Of a DNA stretch of 15,247 nucleotides, positions 1-6,985 are shown piece after piece; position 1 is the first letter of the stretch; every line of letters starts with the position of its first letter. The translations under genes were made by a program, and so were the position numbers. The DNA is taken from NCBI GenBank assembly GCA_016780945.1, contig JADHKY010000014.1, forward strand, positions 1 to 15,247. Direction: 5' to 3'. This stretch comes from Aquiluna sp. Its GTDB lineage: Bacteria > Actinomycetota > Actinomycetes > Actinomycetales > Microbacteriaceae. The notes beneath the pieces are model-generated. The model did not search any database and was not told the origin of the DNA. It worked only from the letters and a program-made list of their open reading frames with translations.

Positions 1-116
1 GGGGTATGGGGCTGCGGCTTCCAATTGGGGCTTAGCTCATGCTTGGAGAGGAAGTTTTGGACGTCAAAGGTTGCGCTCTTAGGTGCGCAAAGCAACCAGA
101 TGTCAGTTGCAGACAT
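1..116 (-). CDS. Unrecognised protein, N-terminal part only (cut by window edge)
   Basis: The minus strand opens with ATG at 116-114 and stays open for 38 codons to the window edge. GGAGG lies 5 nt upstream of the ATG, a near-ideal Shine-Dalgarno and the main reason to believe in this gene. The peptide begins MSATDIWLLCAPKSATFDVQ and shows no signal peptide, membrane segment or motif I can assign to a family. It lies 78 bp downstream of the photolyase-like gene on the same strand with no obvious hairpin between them, so co-transcription is possible. The opposite strand is also open from position 1 to about 156 but has no visible start signal in the window. The function is unknown. Confidence 0.5.
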   Translation of the reverse strand, partial: MSATDIWLLCAPKSATFDVQNFLSKHELSPNWKPQPHT

Positions 117-194
117 CACTACCTCCGATCCAGAGTCGTCTTCCCCTACGTTCTGAATCGGTGAGATGAGGCTAGTTCAGTTCAAAGCCTGTTG

Positions 195-1625
195 TCAAAA
201 GCTATCTCGTGCTCGCTCCTGGGCTGAAACCTCAAGAACATCGCTAAGCCGCCTAAGACTAGAGAGGGGATTTGACATTCTGAAGTTGCCTTTGAATTTC
301 TCCTGGTTTTTATCCATGAAGCTCCAATACCCGGCAGTAAAGGGACAGGCGTCCTCGCCGAGTCTCTTCTTGGGGTCAAATGGGCAATCGCCACAGTAGT
401 TACTCATCCTGTTGATGTAGGCGCCGCCTGCCGCATAGGGCTTTGTGGACATCGCTCCCCCATCCGCGTAAAGAGTCATGCCAATTACGTTTGCTGGCAT
501 AACCCAGGGAGTTCCGTCGACGAACGCATCAATAAACCAGTCGTTGGTCTGCTTTGGATCGTAGCCACGCTGCAGCGAGTGATTCCCAAGCACCATGAGC
601 CTCTGGATATGGTGTGCCCACCCGTAATCACGAACGTTAGCTACTGCGTCACTTAAGCACTTTGCGCTGAGCTTTTCTGGCTGCAGGTCTGAGAGCCATT
701 CTGGGAGGGGCTGGTCGGCAGCTAGGTGGTTCTGGCTTTCGTACTCCTCACCAAACTGCCAGTAGAGGTGAAAGACGTAGTCTCTCCAGCCAACAATCTG
801 TCTTATGAAGCCCTCAACGCTAGAAAGCCGCGCCTTACCTTGTTGGTAGGCCCTCTCCGCCCTTCGAGCTACCTCAATTGGGTCTAGTAGACCGAGGTTC
901 ATGGGCACCGACAGAAGCGAATGGGCCATCGTCCAGTCCCTTTGATCCATTGCGTCCTCATAAGGCCCGAAGAGATCGAGCCGGTGCTCGATGAAGTGAT
1001 CAAGGGCCTCCTGGGCCTCTTTCTCAGAGGCCGCAAACTGTCTGGGGCCGTCAACGCCTAAGAACCTAACGCCTGAGCGCTCTAAGGCGTCCAAGGTCTC
1101 TCTGACCTCCTCGTCGAGATCATCTTCTTGTGGTACCCAGTGTCCCTGGACCCCAAGTTTTTCCTTTGGAGGAGGCAGACGGTTCTCTGCATCAAAATTC
1201 CACGAGCCGCCTGCGGGGTGCTCTCCGTCCATCAACAAGTTGAGTCTCTTGCGCGATTGACGATAAAAATCCTCGAGCTTTAACTTCTTCCCCGCCGAGT
1301 AGCTTTCCCAGTCGGCTTCGCTTGAGCAAAAGCCCCTGGTTTGCGAAAGCTCAAGACCAAGAGACTGAGCCAGACTCAGCATTGGCCTCGTCGAGGGTTT
1401 GATTGCACGGGAGAGACCGGCGACTTTGGCTAGGTCTCTGTAGTTGTCCAGGCTCAAAAGCGTAACTCGGTCGTCCTTGGCTCTGCTTCGCAAGGCATAG
1501 AGGATTAGATGAGCCTTTTGGCGATGATAGGGACGCTTCTGGAACTGAGACATTACCTCTGGGAGCAAGATCTCACCGCCGAGGTCAAAATGTGACCCGA
1601 GTTGGTCTGGAAATAACAGCTGCAA
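195..1625 (-). CDS. Iron-sulfur bacterial photolyase/cryptochrome-related protein (FeS-BCP/CryPro, DPRP family)
   Basis: A 476-residue flavoprotein of the prokaryotic (6-4) photolyase-like family (Agrobacterium PhrB, Rhodobacter CryB). Known members bind FAD, a lumazine antenna and a [4Fe-4S] cluster, and repair UV (6-4) lesions or act as photoreceptors. Seen here: an N-terminal MQLLFPDQLG as in the DPRP domain; GGSWNFDAENR near 139-149; Cys323, Cys411, Cys414 and Cys427 with spacings 88/3/13, which match the PhrB cluster ligands Cys350/438/441/454 as I recall them; and His338-His339, matching the paired active-site histidines. The start is TTG at 1625-1623 with AGGTGG about 7 nt upstream. 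No in-frame ATG lies nearby, and the start fits the family N-terminus. It is divergent from tdk with a 33-bp gap. Family assignment is firm; repair versus signalling cannot be told from sequence. Confidence 0.93.
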   Translation of the reverse strand: MQLLFPDQLGSHFDLGGEILLPEVMSQFQKRPYHRQKAHLILYALRSRAKDDRVTLLSLDNYRDLAKVAGLSRAIKPSTRPMLSLAQSLGLELSQTRGFCSSEADWESYSAGKKLKLEDFYRQSRKRLNLLMDGEHPAGGSWNFDAENRLPPPKEKLGVQGHWVPQEDDLDEEVRETLDALERSGVRFLGVDGPRQFAASEKEAQEALDHFIEHRLDLFGPYEDAMDQRDWTMAHSLLSVPMNLGLLDPIEVARRAERAYQQGKARLSSVEGFIRQIVGWRDYVFHLYWQFGEEYESQNHLAADQPLPEWLSDLQPEKLSAKCLSDAVANVRDYGWAHHIQRLMVLGNHSLQRGYDPKQTNDWFIDAFVDGTPWVMPANVIGMTLYADGGAMSTKPYAAGGAYINRMSNYCGDCPFDPKKRLGEDACPFTAGYWSFMDKNQEKFKGNFRMSNPLSSLRRLSDVLEVSAQERARDSF

Positions 1626-1658
1626 TGGGCCACCACCTATACACTTCAGACAACCATC

Positions 1659-2258
1659 ATGAGCAAGCTTTACTTCCGCTACGGGGCGATGAACTCAGGC
1701 AAGAGCACCGCCTTATTGCAGGCCGCCTATAACTACGAGGAGCGCTCTCAGTACGTCCTGCTTGCAAAGCCAGCAGTTGACTCAAAAGGCGACCGTAATG
1801 TTGTTAGCCGCCTTGGGGTAACTCGGGAAGTTGACTTCCTCGTGGAGCCAAATGACGACCTCAGGGAGCTGTTTCAGCAGCACGCAGCTGATTTTGAGTC
1901 GCGAAACTCCCAACCAATCGCCTGCCTGCTCTTAGACGAAGCACAATTTCTAACTCCGGATCAGGTTGATCAAGCCCTTGAGATTGCGGTGCTTGATTCA
2001 GTGCCGGTCCTGGCCTACGGCATCAGAACTGACTTTCAGACCAAGTCCTTCCCAGGCTCGCGCAGGCTACTTGAGATTGCCCACAGCCTTGAAGAGCTCA
2101 AGACCATTTGCCGCTGCGGTAGAAAGGCGATGTTCAATGGTCGGAAACTCAACGGACAGTTCACTTTCGATGGTGAACAGGTGGCAATTGACGGGGACAA
2201 AGTCACCTACGAGTCCCTTTGTGCGACGTGCTATCTGGAGAAACTCAAGAGTTCCTAG
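1659..2258 (+). CDS. tdk: Thymidine kinase (TK1-like)
   Basis: Phosphorylates thymidine to dTMP with ATP in the cytosolic pyrimidine salvage pathway. The 199-residue length is typical of bacterial TK1-type enzymes. Seen: the P-loop GAMNSGKS at residues 9-16; DEAQF at 93-97, whose Glu94 is the expected catalytic base; YGIRTDF at 120-126, the conserved strand following it; and a zinc site with CxC at Cys151/Cys153 and CxxC at Cys188/Cys191, plus the lasso-type C-terminal segment (GRKLNGQF to YESLC). The ATG at 1659 has no Shine-Dalgarno. A TATACA hexamer at 1638-1643 would place transcription start only about 9 nt upstream, so translation may be nearly leaderless. It faces away from the photolyase gene and is followed by a hairpin at 2311-2331 that may end its transcript. 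Confidence 0.96.
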   Translation: MSKLYFRYGAMNSGKSTALLQAAYNYEERSQYVLLAKPAVDSKGDRNVVSRLGVTREVDFLVEPNDDLRELFQQHAADFESRNSQPIACLLLDEAQFLTPDQVDQALEIAVLDSVPVLAYGIRTDFQTKSFPGSRRLLEIAHSLEELKTICRCGRKAMFNGRKLNGQFTFDGEQVAIDGDKVTYESLCATCYLEKLKSS

Positions 2259-2290
2259 ATCTGCTTTGTTTACCGCTTTGTGTAGTTAAT

Positions 2291-2306
2291 GTAACGATGC
2301 CGTTAC
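2291..2306. promoter_or_regulatory. Inverted repeat GTAACG-ATGC-CGTTAC, possible operator upstream of aapJ
   Basis: A perfect 6-bp inverted repeat with a 4-bp centre, 4 bp before a second, unrelated hairpin. Read as GTAAC-N6-GTTAC it has the half-site length and spacing of actinobacterial GlnR boxes (GTnAC-n6-GnAAC), but the second half does not match that consensus exactly. The neighbouring amino-acid importer would be a logical nitrogen-controlled target. The symmetry is seen directly; an operator role is inference. It has no T-tract and is a poor terminator by itself. Confidence 0.35.
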
Positions 2307-2310
2307 CTCT

Positions 2311-2331
2311 CCCCTAGCCAACTGCTAGGGG
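2311..2331 (+). terminator. Stem-loop terminator candidate after tdk
   Basis: CCCCTAGC and GCTAGGGG form a perfect 8-bp stem around the 5-nt loop CAACT, 52 bp after the tdk stop. The following bases, TCTAACTTT, are only moderately T-rich, so this could be a weak intrinsic terminator or partial attenuator. It separates tdk from the amino-acid transporter operon. Confidence 0.5.
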
Positions 2332-2338
2332 TCTAACT

Positions 2339-2366
2339 TTGACTAAAGCGTCTAATCACTTCAGAT
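2339..2366 (+). promoter_or_regulatory. Candidate promoter for the aapJQMP operon
   Basis: TTGACT at 2339-2344 is a good -35 hexamer. The best -10 at 16-bp spacing is TCAGAT (2361-2366), a weak match, which would fit a promoter that needs an activator. It would give a leader of about 33 nt before the aapJ ATG. The assignment rests on hexamer resemblance only. Confidence 0.3.
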
Positions 2367-2405
2367 CGAAGGGAAAAAGCGCTCAGTTTCTTGAAAGGGG
2401 AATTG

Positions 2406-3521
2406 ATGAAGAAAGCAACACTATTTGTATCTGCTCTAGCTGTTGGAGCATTGGTACTTAGTGGTTGTGCGGCGGATGACTCAAGCGAGTCAACTGCTGC
2501 TACGACCACAAACAACAACTCAAGCAGCACAACCGAAACCGCCGTTGAGACCGTCTCAATGCTGGAGGCTGTTCAGGCCGCTGGCACAGTTCGTTGTGGT
2601 ACTCGCGACGCACTGCCTGGATTCGCCGTCCTCGATGACAGCGGAGAGCACGTAGGTTTCGACTCTGATTTCTGCCGCGTAATTGCAGCAGCAGTCCTGG
2701 GTGACGCTTCGGCAGTAGACATGGTTGACCTAGAGACAGCAGACCGCTTCACAGCCCTGCAGAACGGTTCAATCGATGTTCTAGTTAGAAACACCACCTG
2801 GACAGCAACACGTGATGGTAGCGAAGCAGCTACCTTCCTGCAGCCAACGTTCTACGACGGCCAGGGCATGATGGTGGCATCCGACAGCGGCTACAGCTCA
2901 ATCAACCAGATGAATGGTGCCGTTGTCTGTGTAGCTAAGGGAACCACCACAGAGGGCAACGCAGCCCTCGAGTCCTCCAGACTGGGCCTCGGTTGGGAAG
3001 TTCGTGCATTCGATGAGGTTGACCTGATTCTTGAGGCCTTCCTTGCCGGACAGTGTGATGGTTGGTCCTCGGACGTAAGCCAGCTCACCGGTCTACGCAG
3101 TGCATACCCAGATGGTGCAGCAGCACTGACAATCCTTCCTGAGGTCTTCTCCAAGGAGCCTCTAGGACCTGCCGTGCTGGATGGCGACACCCACTGGGCA
3201 CAGGTTGTCAACTGGGCGATCCTTGCAACCATTCAGGCCGAGGAGTTTGGCATCACAAGTGCAAACGTGGACAGCATCCGCAGCAGCACAACCGATGTTG
3301 GAATCCTTAGGTTCCTTGGTGCAGAGGTGCCAACCAGCGACGGCTCTGCCGTCCTTGACCCAGGCCTAGGCCTGCCAACCGACTTCGCCTACCAGGTAGT
3401 CAAGCAGGTTGGAAACTACGGTGAGATCTTCGCGCGTCACTTGTCGCCGCTAGGTCTCGAGCGCGGTGTGAACTCACTTTGGACCGATGGTGGTCTGATG
3501 TACGCACCTCCTTACCGTTAA
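2406..3521 (+). CDS. aapJ: General L-amino-acid ABC transporter, substrate-binding lipoprotein (AapJ/BztA type)
   Basis: The extracytoplasmic receptor of the importer, expected to capture polar or general L-amino acids and deliver them to AapQM. The ATG at 2406 is preferred because AAAGGGG sits 5 nt upstream; an in-frame TTG at 2391 would overlap that ribosome binding site. The 371-residue product has a lipoprotein signal (MKKATLFVSALAVGALVLSGC) with acylated Cys21, then a Ser/Thr/Asn-rich flexible spacer at about 22-47. The binding fold starts at GTVRCGTRDALPGF. Diagnostic AapJ features include DRFTALQNGSIDVLVRNTTW (113-132), YDGQG (150-154) and four cysteines (64, 90, 175, 217) in disulfide-like positions. 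It is first in the operon; the 53-bp gap to aapQ holds a strong hairpin that may favour extra receptor over permease. Exact substrates cannot be told. Confidence 0.93.
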   Translation: MKKATLFVSALAVGALVLSGCAADDSSESTAATTTNNNSSSTTETAVETVSMLEAVQAAGTVRCGTRDALPGFAVLDDSGEHVGFDSDFCRVIAAAVLGDASAVDMVDLETADRFTALQNGSIDVLVRNTTWTATRDGSEAATFLQPTFYDGQGMMVASDSGYSSINQMNGAVVCVAKGTTTEGNAALESSRLGLGWEVRAFDEVDLILEAFLAGQCDGWSSDVSQLTGLRSAYPDGAAALTILPEVFSKEPLGPAVLDGDTHWAQVVNWAILATIQAEEFGITSANVDSIRSSTTDVGILRFLGAEVPTSDGSAVLDPGLGLPTDFAYQVVKQVGNYGEIFARHLSPLGLERGVNSLWTDGGLMYAPPYR

Positions 3522-3554
3522 TTCGCTAAGGTCAAATAGCAGAACATAGTGGTT

Positions 3555-3593
3555 CACTTGGGAGGGAGACGTTTTTGAGCTCTCTCCCAAGTG
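3555..3593 (+). promoter_or_regulatory. Hairpin enclosing the aapQ ribosome binding site and start codon
   Basis: CACTTGGGAGGGAG (3555-3568) pairs with CTCTCTCCCAAGTG (3580-3593), a 14-bp RNA stem with a single G-U pair and an 11-nt loop (3569-3579). GGAGGG, the Shine-Dalgarno of aapQ, lies inside the 5' arm, and the TTG start (3575-3577) lies in the loop. The structure should repress aapQ initiation unless it is opened. It may also protect the 3' end of aapJ mRNA from exonucleases. Pairing is seen directly; both roles are inferred. Confidence 0.65.
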
Positions 3594-4738
3594 CACCCGC
3601 TAAAATCCCAATCTGGAGGGACGTAAGAGTCCTTAGATGGCTCTTCCAGATCGCAGTCCTAGCAGTCGTAGGCCTCATCATTTATTGGATTTGGGGCAAC
3701 TACCAGACCAACATCGAAAGAAGCAGCGTCCAGACGGACCTGCGCTTTTTGGATAACCCAGCAAGCTTCACCATTCCTGGCAACGACTTTGACCAGAGCT
3801 CTCCCGTCAGAGCCGCATTCGTTCAGGGATTTCTAAACACCATCCAGGTTGCCCTGGTTGGCATCTTCTTTGCCACAATTCTCGGAACCATTGTCGGCAT
3901 CGCGAGGCTCTCCAAGAATCTTGTTGTAAAGACCATCGCAGCCGCATACGTCGAGGTCATCAGAAACCTGCCGCTGCTTCTGCTTCTAACCTTTATGAAC
4001 CTCGCGGTTGTCCTGCAGACGTTTCCTCGGATCGAAGATGCGTGGAAACCACTAGATCTTTTCGTCATCTCTAATAGAGGTCTCGCAATTCCTTGGTTTG
4101 AAGGAAGTGCGGGCCAGCTTTCACTTTTGGTATTGGCCGGCATCGTCCTCGCGGTTATTGTCGTCCGGCTCGAAAGAGCCAGAGCAGACAAGGTTGGTAG
4201 ACCTTCTCGCGCTCTATTGCTTGGCACTTTGGCGCTGGCGATCGTGCCCGTAGTCGGATGGGTAACTCTCGGCTATACCTGGACTCTTCCTTTTGTTGAT
4301 GGAAGGGGAACCTCAGGGGGTCTCAGACTTGACCCGTCATTCTTCGCACTGATTGTTGCCCTGGTTGTTTACACCAGTAGCCACATCGCCGAAATAGTCA
4401 GAGGCTCCATCCTTGCTGTCCCCCGGGGTCAGGGCGAGGCCGCAGATGCCTTGGCACTAAGCAACTCCCAAAAGATGCGCATCATCATCTTGCCTCAGGC
4501 TTTCAGGGTGGCCATGCCTGCTCTGGGAAACCAATACCTGAACCTGATCAAAAACTCATCGCTGGGCGCAACCATCAGCTACTTTGAGCTGACGCAGATC
4601 GCCCAAATCACGGTGGGTAATGGCTCCCCCGCTGTGCCAGCATTCACTCTGACTCTGCTCGTTTACCTTGCAATCTCGCTCTTCACATCGCTGTTTGTGA
4701 ACTACTTCAACCGCAGATTGGCTTTGGTGGAGCGATGA
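3575..4738 (+). CDS. aapQ: General L-amino-acid ABC transporter, permease subunit (AapQ/BztB type)
   Basis: One of two membrane permeases forming the translocation channel with AapM. The 387-residue product has a first membrane segment at about 22-40, a periplasmic stretch with SSPVRAAFVQGFLNTIQVALVG leading into the core, several further helices, and the cytoplasmic EAA loop at about 272-296 (AEIVRGSILAVPRGQGEAAD) followed by LPQAFRVAMPALGNQYLNLIKNSSL, which contacts the ATPase. The length and long N-terminal half are typical of AapQ rather than of short polar amino-acid permeases. The start is TTG at 3575 with GGAGGG 8 nt upstream; no in-frame ATG or GTG is available near it. Both signals are locked in the hairpin at 3555-3593, which suggests damped or conditional translation. 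The stop overlaps the aapM start as ATGA. Confidence 0.93.
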   Translation: MSSLPSAPAKIPIWRDVRVLRWLFQIAVLAVVGLIIYWIWGNYQTNIERSSVQTDLRFLDNPASFTIPGNDFDQSSPVRAAFVQGFLNTIQVALVGIFFATILGTIVGIARLSKNLVVKTIAAAYVEVIRNLPLLLLLTFMNLAVVLQTFPRIEDAWKPLDLFVISNRGLAIPWFEGSAGQLSLLVLAGIVLAVIVVRLERARADKVGRPSRALLLGTLALAIVPVVGWVTLGYTWTLPFVDGRGTSGGLRLDPSFFALIVALVVYTSSHIAEIVRGSILAVPRGQGEAADALALSNSQKMRIIILPQAFRVAMPALGNQYLNLIKNSSLGATISYFELTQIAQITVGNGSPAVPAFTLTLLVYLAISLFTSLFVNYFNRRLALVER

Positions 4739-5922
4739 TTACCTGGCTAAGGCGAAACCTATTTAGGACCTGGTGGGACTCCATCATGACCGTGGTCTTC
4801 GGCTATGTCGGGCTCTGGGTGATCTGGACAGTTATCGAGTTTGTTTTCGTAACTGGACGCTGGGAAATCATCCAGGTGAACCTAAAGCTACTTTTGGTGG
4901 GTCGGTTCCCGGATGAATTGATGTGGCTAGTTGGGGCCTCACTTACAGCCCTCGCTTTCTGGGTTGCCGCTGTCGCCGGTGGCTCGAAGATTGACCTAAA
5001 CAATGTGCAGACGATCCCGCATCGACTCTTTGACTACACCAGGCGGTTTGGCCTGATTGTGGCACTTGCCGCACTGCTAATTTTCTTGGCTGCTGACATC
5101 GCCGCGCTCCTACTGGCATTCCAAGTCCTTGGCGGAGTAGTCGCTGGAAGACTAGTTGGCCTAGCTCGTCGCAACCTGAGTGTCCTCGGGGCAATCCCAA
5201 GCATTATCTGGCACCCCATGCTGGCCTCTCCCGCTATTGCCCTAGTGCTTGTAACCCTGATGGAGTCCACCCTCGAGGAGTGGGGCGGTTTCCTAATCAA
5301 TTTCTACATGGCAATCATCAGTATCGTTCTGTGCTTCCCGCTCGGAGTCCTCCTAGCGCTAGGTCGCAGGTCCTCGTTCCCCATTATTCGACTTGTAACA
5401 ACTACCTACATAGAACTAATTCGAGGCGCTCCGCTATTCGTGCTGCTCTTGCTGGCAGGTGTTGCCCTGGAATTCTTCATCCCGCCTTCCATTGCTCCAG
5501 ATGCCATTTTCAGGGGCGTAACGGTGTTCACCCTCTTCACTGCCGCTTACCTGGCAGAGATTGTGCGTGGCGGCCTCCAGTCAATTCCTAAGGGACAGAC
5601 TGAGGCAGGCAAGGCGCTTGGTCTCAGCACCACAAAGATCACCTATCTGATCACCATGCCGCAGGCTCTAAGGAACGTGATTCCTGCCCAGATTGGACAG
5701 TTCATTTCGCTTTTCAAAGACACCACATTGGCTGGTGCGGCACTAAACATTCTTGATGTTCTAAATGTTGGAACAGCAATCACCAAACAACAGGACTTTC
5801 TGGGACAGGGCCTCATCTATGAGGCGCTGGCTTTCGTGGCCCTGTTGTTCTGGGTTGGCTCCTACGTCATGAGCCGAGAGAGTCAAAGACTAGAAAAAAG
5901 ACTGGGAGTAGGTGTGCGATGA
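4735..5922 (+). CDS. aapM: General L-amino-acid ABC transporter, permease subunit (AapM/BztC type)
   Basis: The second permease of the importer, 395 residues. A hydrophobic N-terminal half is followed by the core beginning EEWGGFLINFYMAIISIVLC, then FPLGVLLALGRRS (201-213), a pattern characteristic of AapM. The EAA loop is AEIVRGGLQSIPKGQTEAGKALGLS (about 274-298), then MPQALRNVIPAQIGQFISLFKDTTLA, which docks on AapP. The C-terminus is a charged tail, MSRESQRLEKRLG. The ATG overlaps the aapQ stop by 4 bp (ATGA), and GGTGG is 4 nt upstream, so translation is probably coupled to aapQ and inherits control from the hairpin ahead of aapQ. It overlaps aapP in the same manner. Confidence 0.93.
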   Translation: MITWLRRNLFRTWWDSIMTVVFGYVGLWVIWTVIEFVFVTGRWEIIQVNLKLLLVGRFPDELMWLVGASLTALAFWVAAVAGGSKIDLNNVQTIPHRLFDYTRRFGLIVALAALLIFLAADIAALLLAFQVLGGVVAGRLVGLARRNLSVLGAIPSIIWHPMLASPAIALVLVTLMESTLEEWGGFLINFYMAIISIVLCFPLGVLLALGRRSSFPIIRLVTTTYIELIRGAPLFVLLLLAGVALEFFIPPSIAPDAIFRGVTVFTLFTAAYLAEIVRGGLQSIPKGQTEAGKALGLSTTKITYLITMPQALRNVIPAQIGQFISLFKDTTLAGAALNILDVLNVGTAITKQQDFLGQGLIYEALAFVALLFWVGSYVMSRESQRLEKRLGVGVR

Positions 5923-6704
5923 GCAGCGAGGTATTCAAGGACGCAACCAGGATGTCGGGTGGTCGAGCTAGCGATGAGGCCATTGTCGCTATGGAAGGCG
6001 TCTACAAGCGCTTCAAGGACTTTGAGGCGCTAAAGAACATCAACTTCCAGGTTGGTAAGCAGGAGGTTGTGGTTGTCATCGGTCCCTCAGGTTCCGGTAA
6101 GTCGACTCTGATCCGCTGCATTAATCGCCTCGAGGAGCATGACGATGGTCGGATCATTGTTGACGGGACAGAGCTCACCACAGATGTCCGCAACATTCAG
6201 GAGATTCGCAAAGAGACCGGCATGGTTTTCCAGAGCTTCAATCTCTTCCCCCACCTCACCGTTCTCGCCAACATCGCACTCGCGCCAAGGCAGGTAAGGG
6301 GAATGCCCAAATCTGAGGCCGAGGCTCTTGCCAGAGAGCTCCTAGAGAGGGTGAAGATCCCGGAGCAGGCTGACAAGTTCCCCGCGCAACTCTCGGGAGG
6401 CCAGCAACAGCGTGTTGCTATCGCACGCTCACTTGCCATGAAGCCCAAGGTAATGCTGTTCGATGAGCCCACCTCCGCTCTTGATCCCGAGATGATCAAC
6501 GAGGTTTTGGACGCCATAAAGCAACTTGCTCAAGAGGGCATGACGATGGTTGTCGTAACCCACGAGATGGGCTTTGCCAAAGAGGTTGCCGACCGAGTTG
6601 TGTTTATGGCAGATGGCGAAATAGTCGAGGTTGGCACCCCTTCAGAGATATTCGACAATCCAAAAGAGGAAAGAACCCAAAAGTTCCTAGCCCAGATTCT
6701 CTAG
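5919..6704 (+). CDS. aapP: General L-amino-acid ABC transporter, ATP-binding subunit (AapP/BztD type)
   Basis: The cytoplasmic ATPase that powers the importer, 261 residues. Seen in order: Walker A GPSGSGKST (55-63), Q-loop Gln105 in MVFQSFNLF, signature LSGGQQQR (158-165), Walker B MLFDEPTSALDPE with catalytic Glu183, and H-loop His215 in VTHEMG. All catalytic residues are present, so it should be active. The first 20 or so residues before the ATPase fold are a poorly conserved extension. The ATG overlaps the aapM stop (ATGA). The stop TAG shares a CTAG tetranucleotide with the stop codon of the pullulanase remnant on the other strand. Confidence 0.95.
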   Translation: MSSEVFKDATRMSGGRASDEAIVAMEGVYKRFKDFEALKNINFQVGKQEVVVVIGPSGSGKSTLIRCINRLEEHDDGRIIVDGTELTTDVRNIQEIRKETGMVFQSFNLFPHLTVLANIALAPRQVRGMPKSEAEALARELLERVKIPEQADKFPAQLSGGQQQRVAIARSLAMKPKVMLFDEPTSALDPEMINEVLDAIKQLAQEGMTMVVVTHEMGFAKEVADRVVFMADGEIVEVGTPSEIFDNPKEERTQKFLAQIL

Positions 6705-6904
6705 TCCTGGAATAGCACCATAGTCGACTGGGCTCCGAAACTTGCAGTGCCTGTTGCCTTGCCAAGAGTCTTAGACCCAGCCTTGTCGCCTTGGACAGCT
6801 ATGTTCCATTCACCTGCAGGTAGGTTCACCGAGACTGCGGCTTCGCCTGAATTGTAAGAAATGCTCACATCGGTCAACATCTTGAATGCCGGGAATGCGC
6901 GGTC
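6701..6904 (-). pseudogene. 3' remnant of a glycoside hydrolase gene, probably type I pullulanase
   Basis: Frame open for 67 codons on the minus strand between an upstream TGA (6905-6907) and TAG (6701-6703), with no plausible start or ribosome binding site. The peptide includes FPAFKMLTDVSISYNSGEAA, then LPAGEWNIAVQGDKAGSKTL, and ends AQSTMVLFQD. This resembles the C-terminal beta-domain of GH13 pullulanases (typically PAFRM, then IVxYN, then LPxGxWxVxVNxxxAGTxxL, then PAxSTMVL). The PAFKM and VSISYN parts are closer together than I expect in an intact enzyme, suggesting an internal deletion. No upstream catalytic part (no GH13 region motifs) is present before the next gene. The call is by recall of the family pattern. 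Confidence 0.55.
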
Positions 6905-6928
6905 TCATAAGACAGGGATCTAAACAAT

Positions 6929-6945
6929 CACCACGGAGGGTGGTG
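6929..6945 (-). terminator. Hairpin downstream of the LpqC-like esterase gene
   Basis: On the minus strand CACCAC and GTGGTG form a perfect 6-bp stem around the 5-nt loop CCTCC, about 40 bp past the esterase stop, followed by ATTGTTTAG. The T content after the stem is modest, so termination would be weak. The stem also lies close to the broken edge of the pullulanase remnant. Confidence 0.35.
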
Positions 6946-6985
6946 CCATTGGGAGATCTGGCCTTAGCCAAAATCTAACCCTTCA

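Noticed and set aside
2311..2331. CCCCTAG motif shared by 2311-2331 and 15123-15134 as a dispersed repeat
   Set aside because: Seven to ten bases shared between two sites in 15 kb is too little to claim a repeat family.
2391..2405. TTG start for aapJ five codons upstream
   Set aside because: It would overlap the AAAGGGG ribosome binding site that correctly serves the ATG at 2406.
6704..6904. Short intact protein gene after aapP on the minus strand
   Set aside because: No ribosome binding site or suitable start precedes the frame, and the peptide reads as the end of a much larger enzyme.
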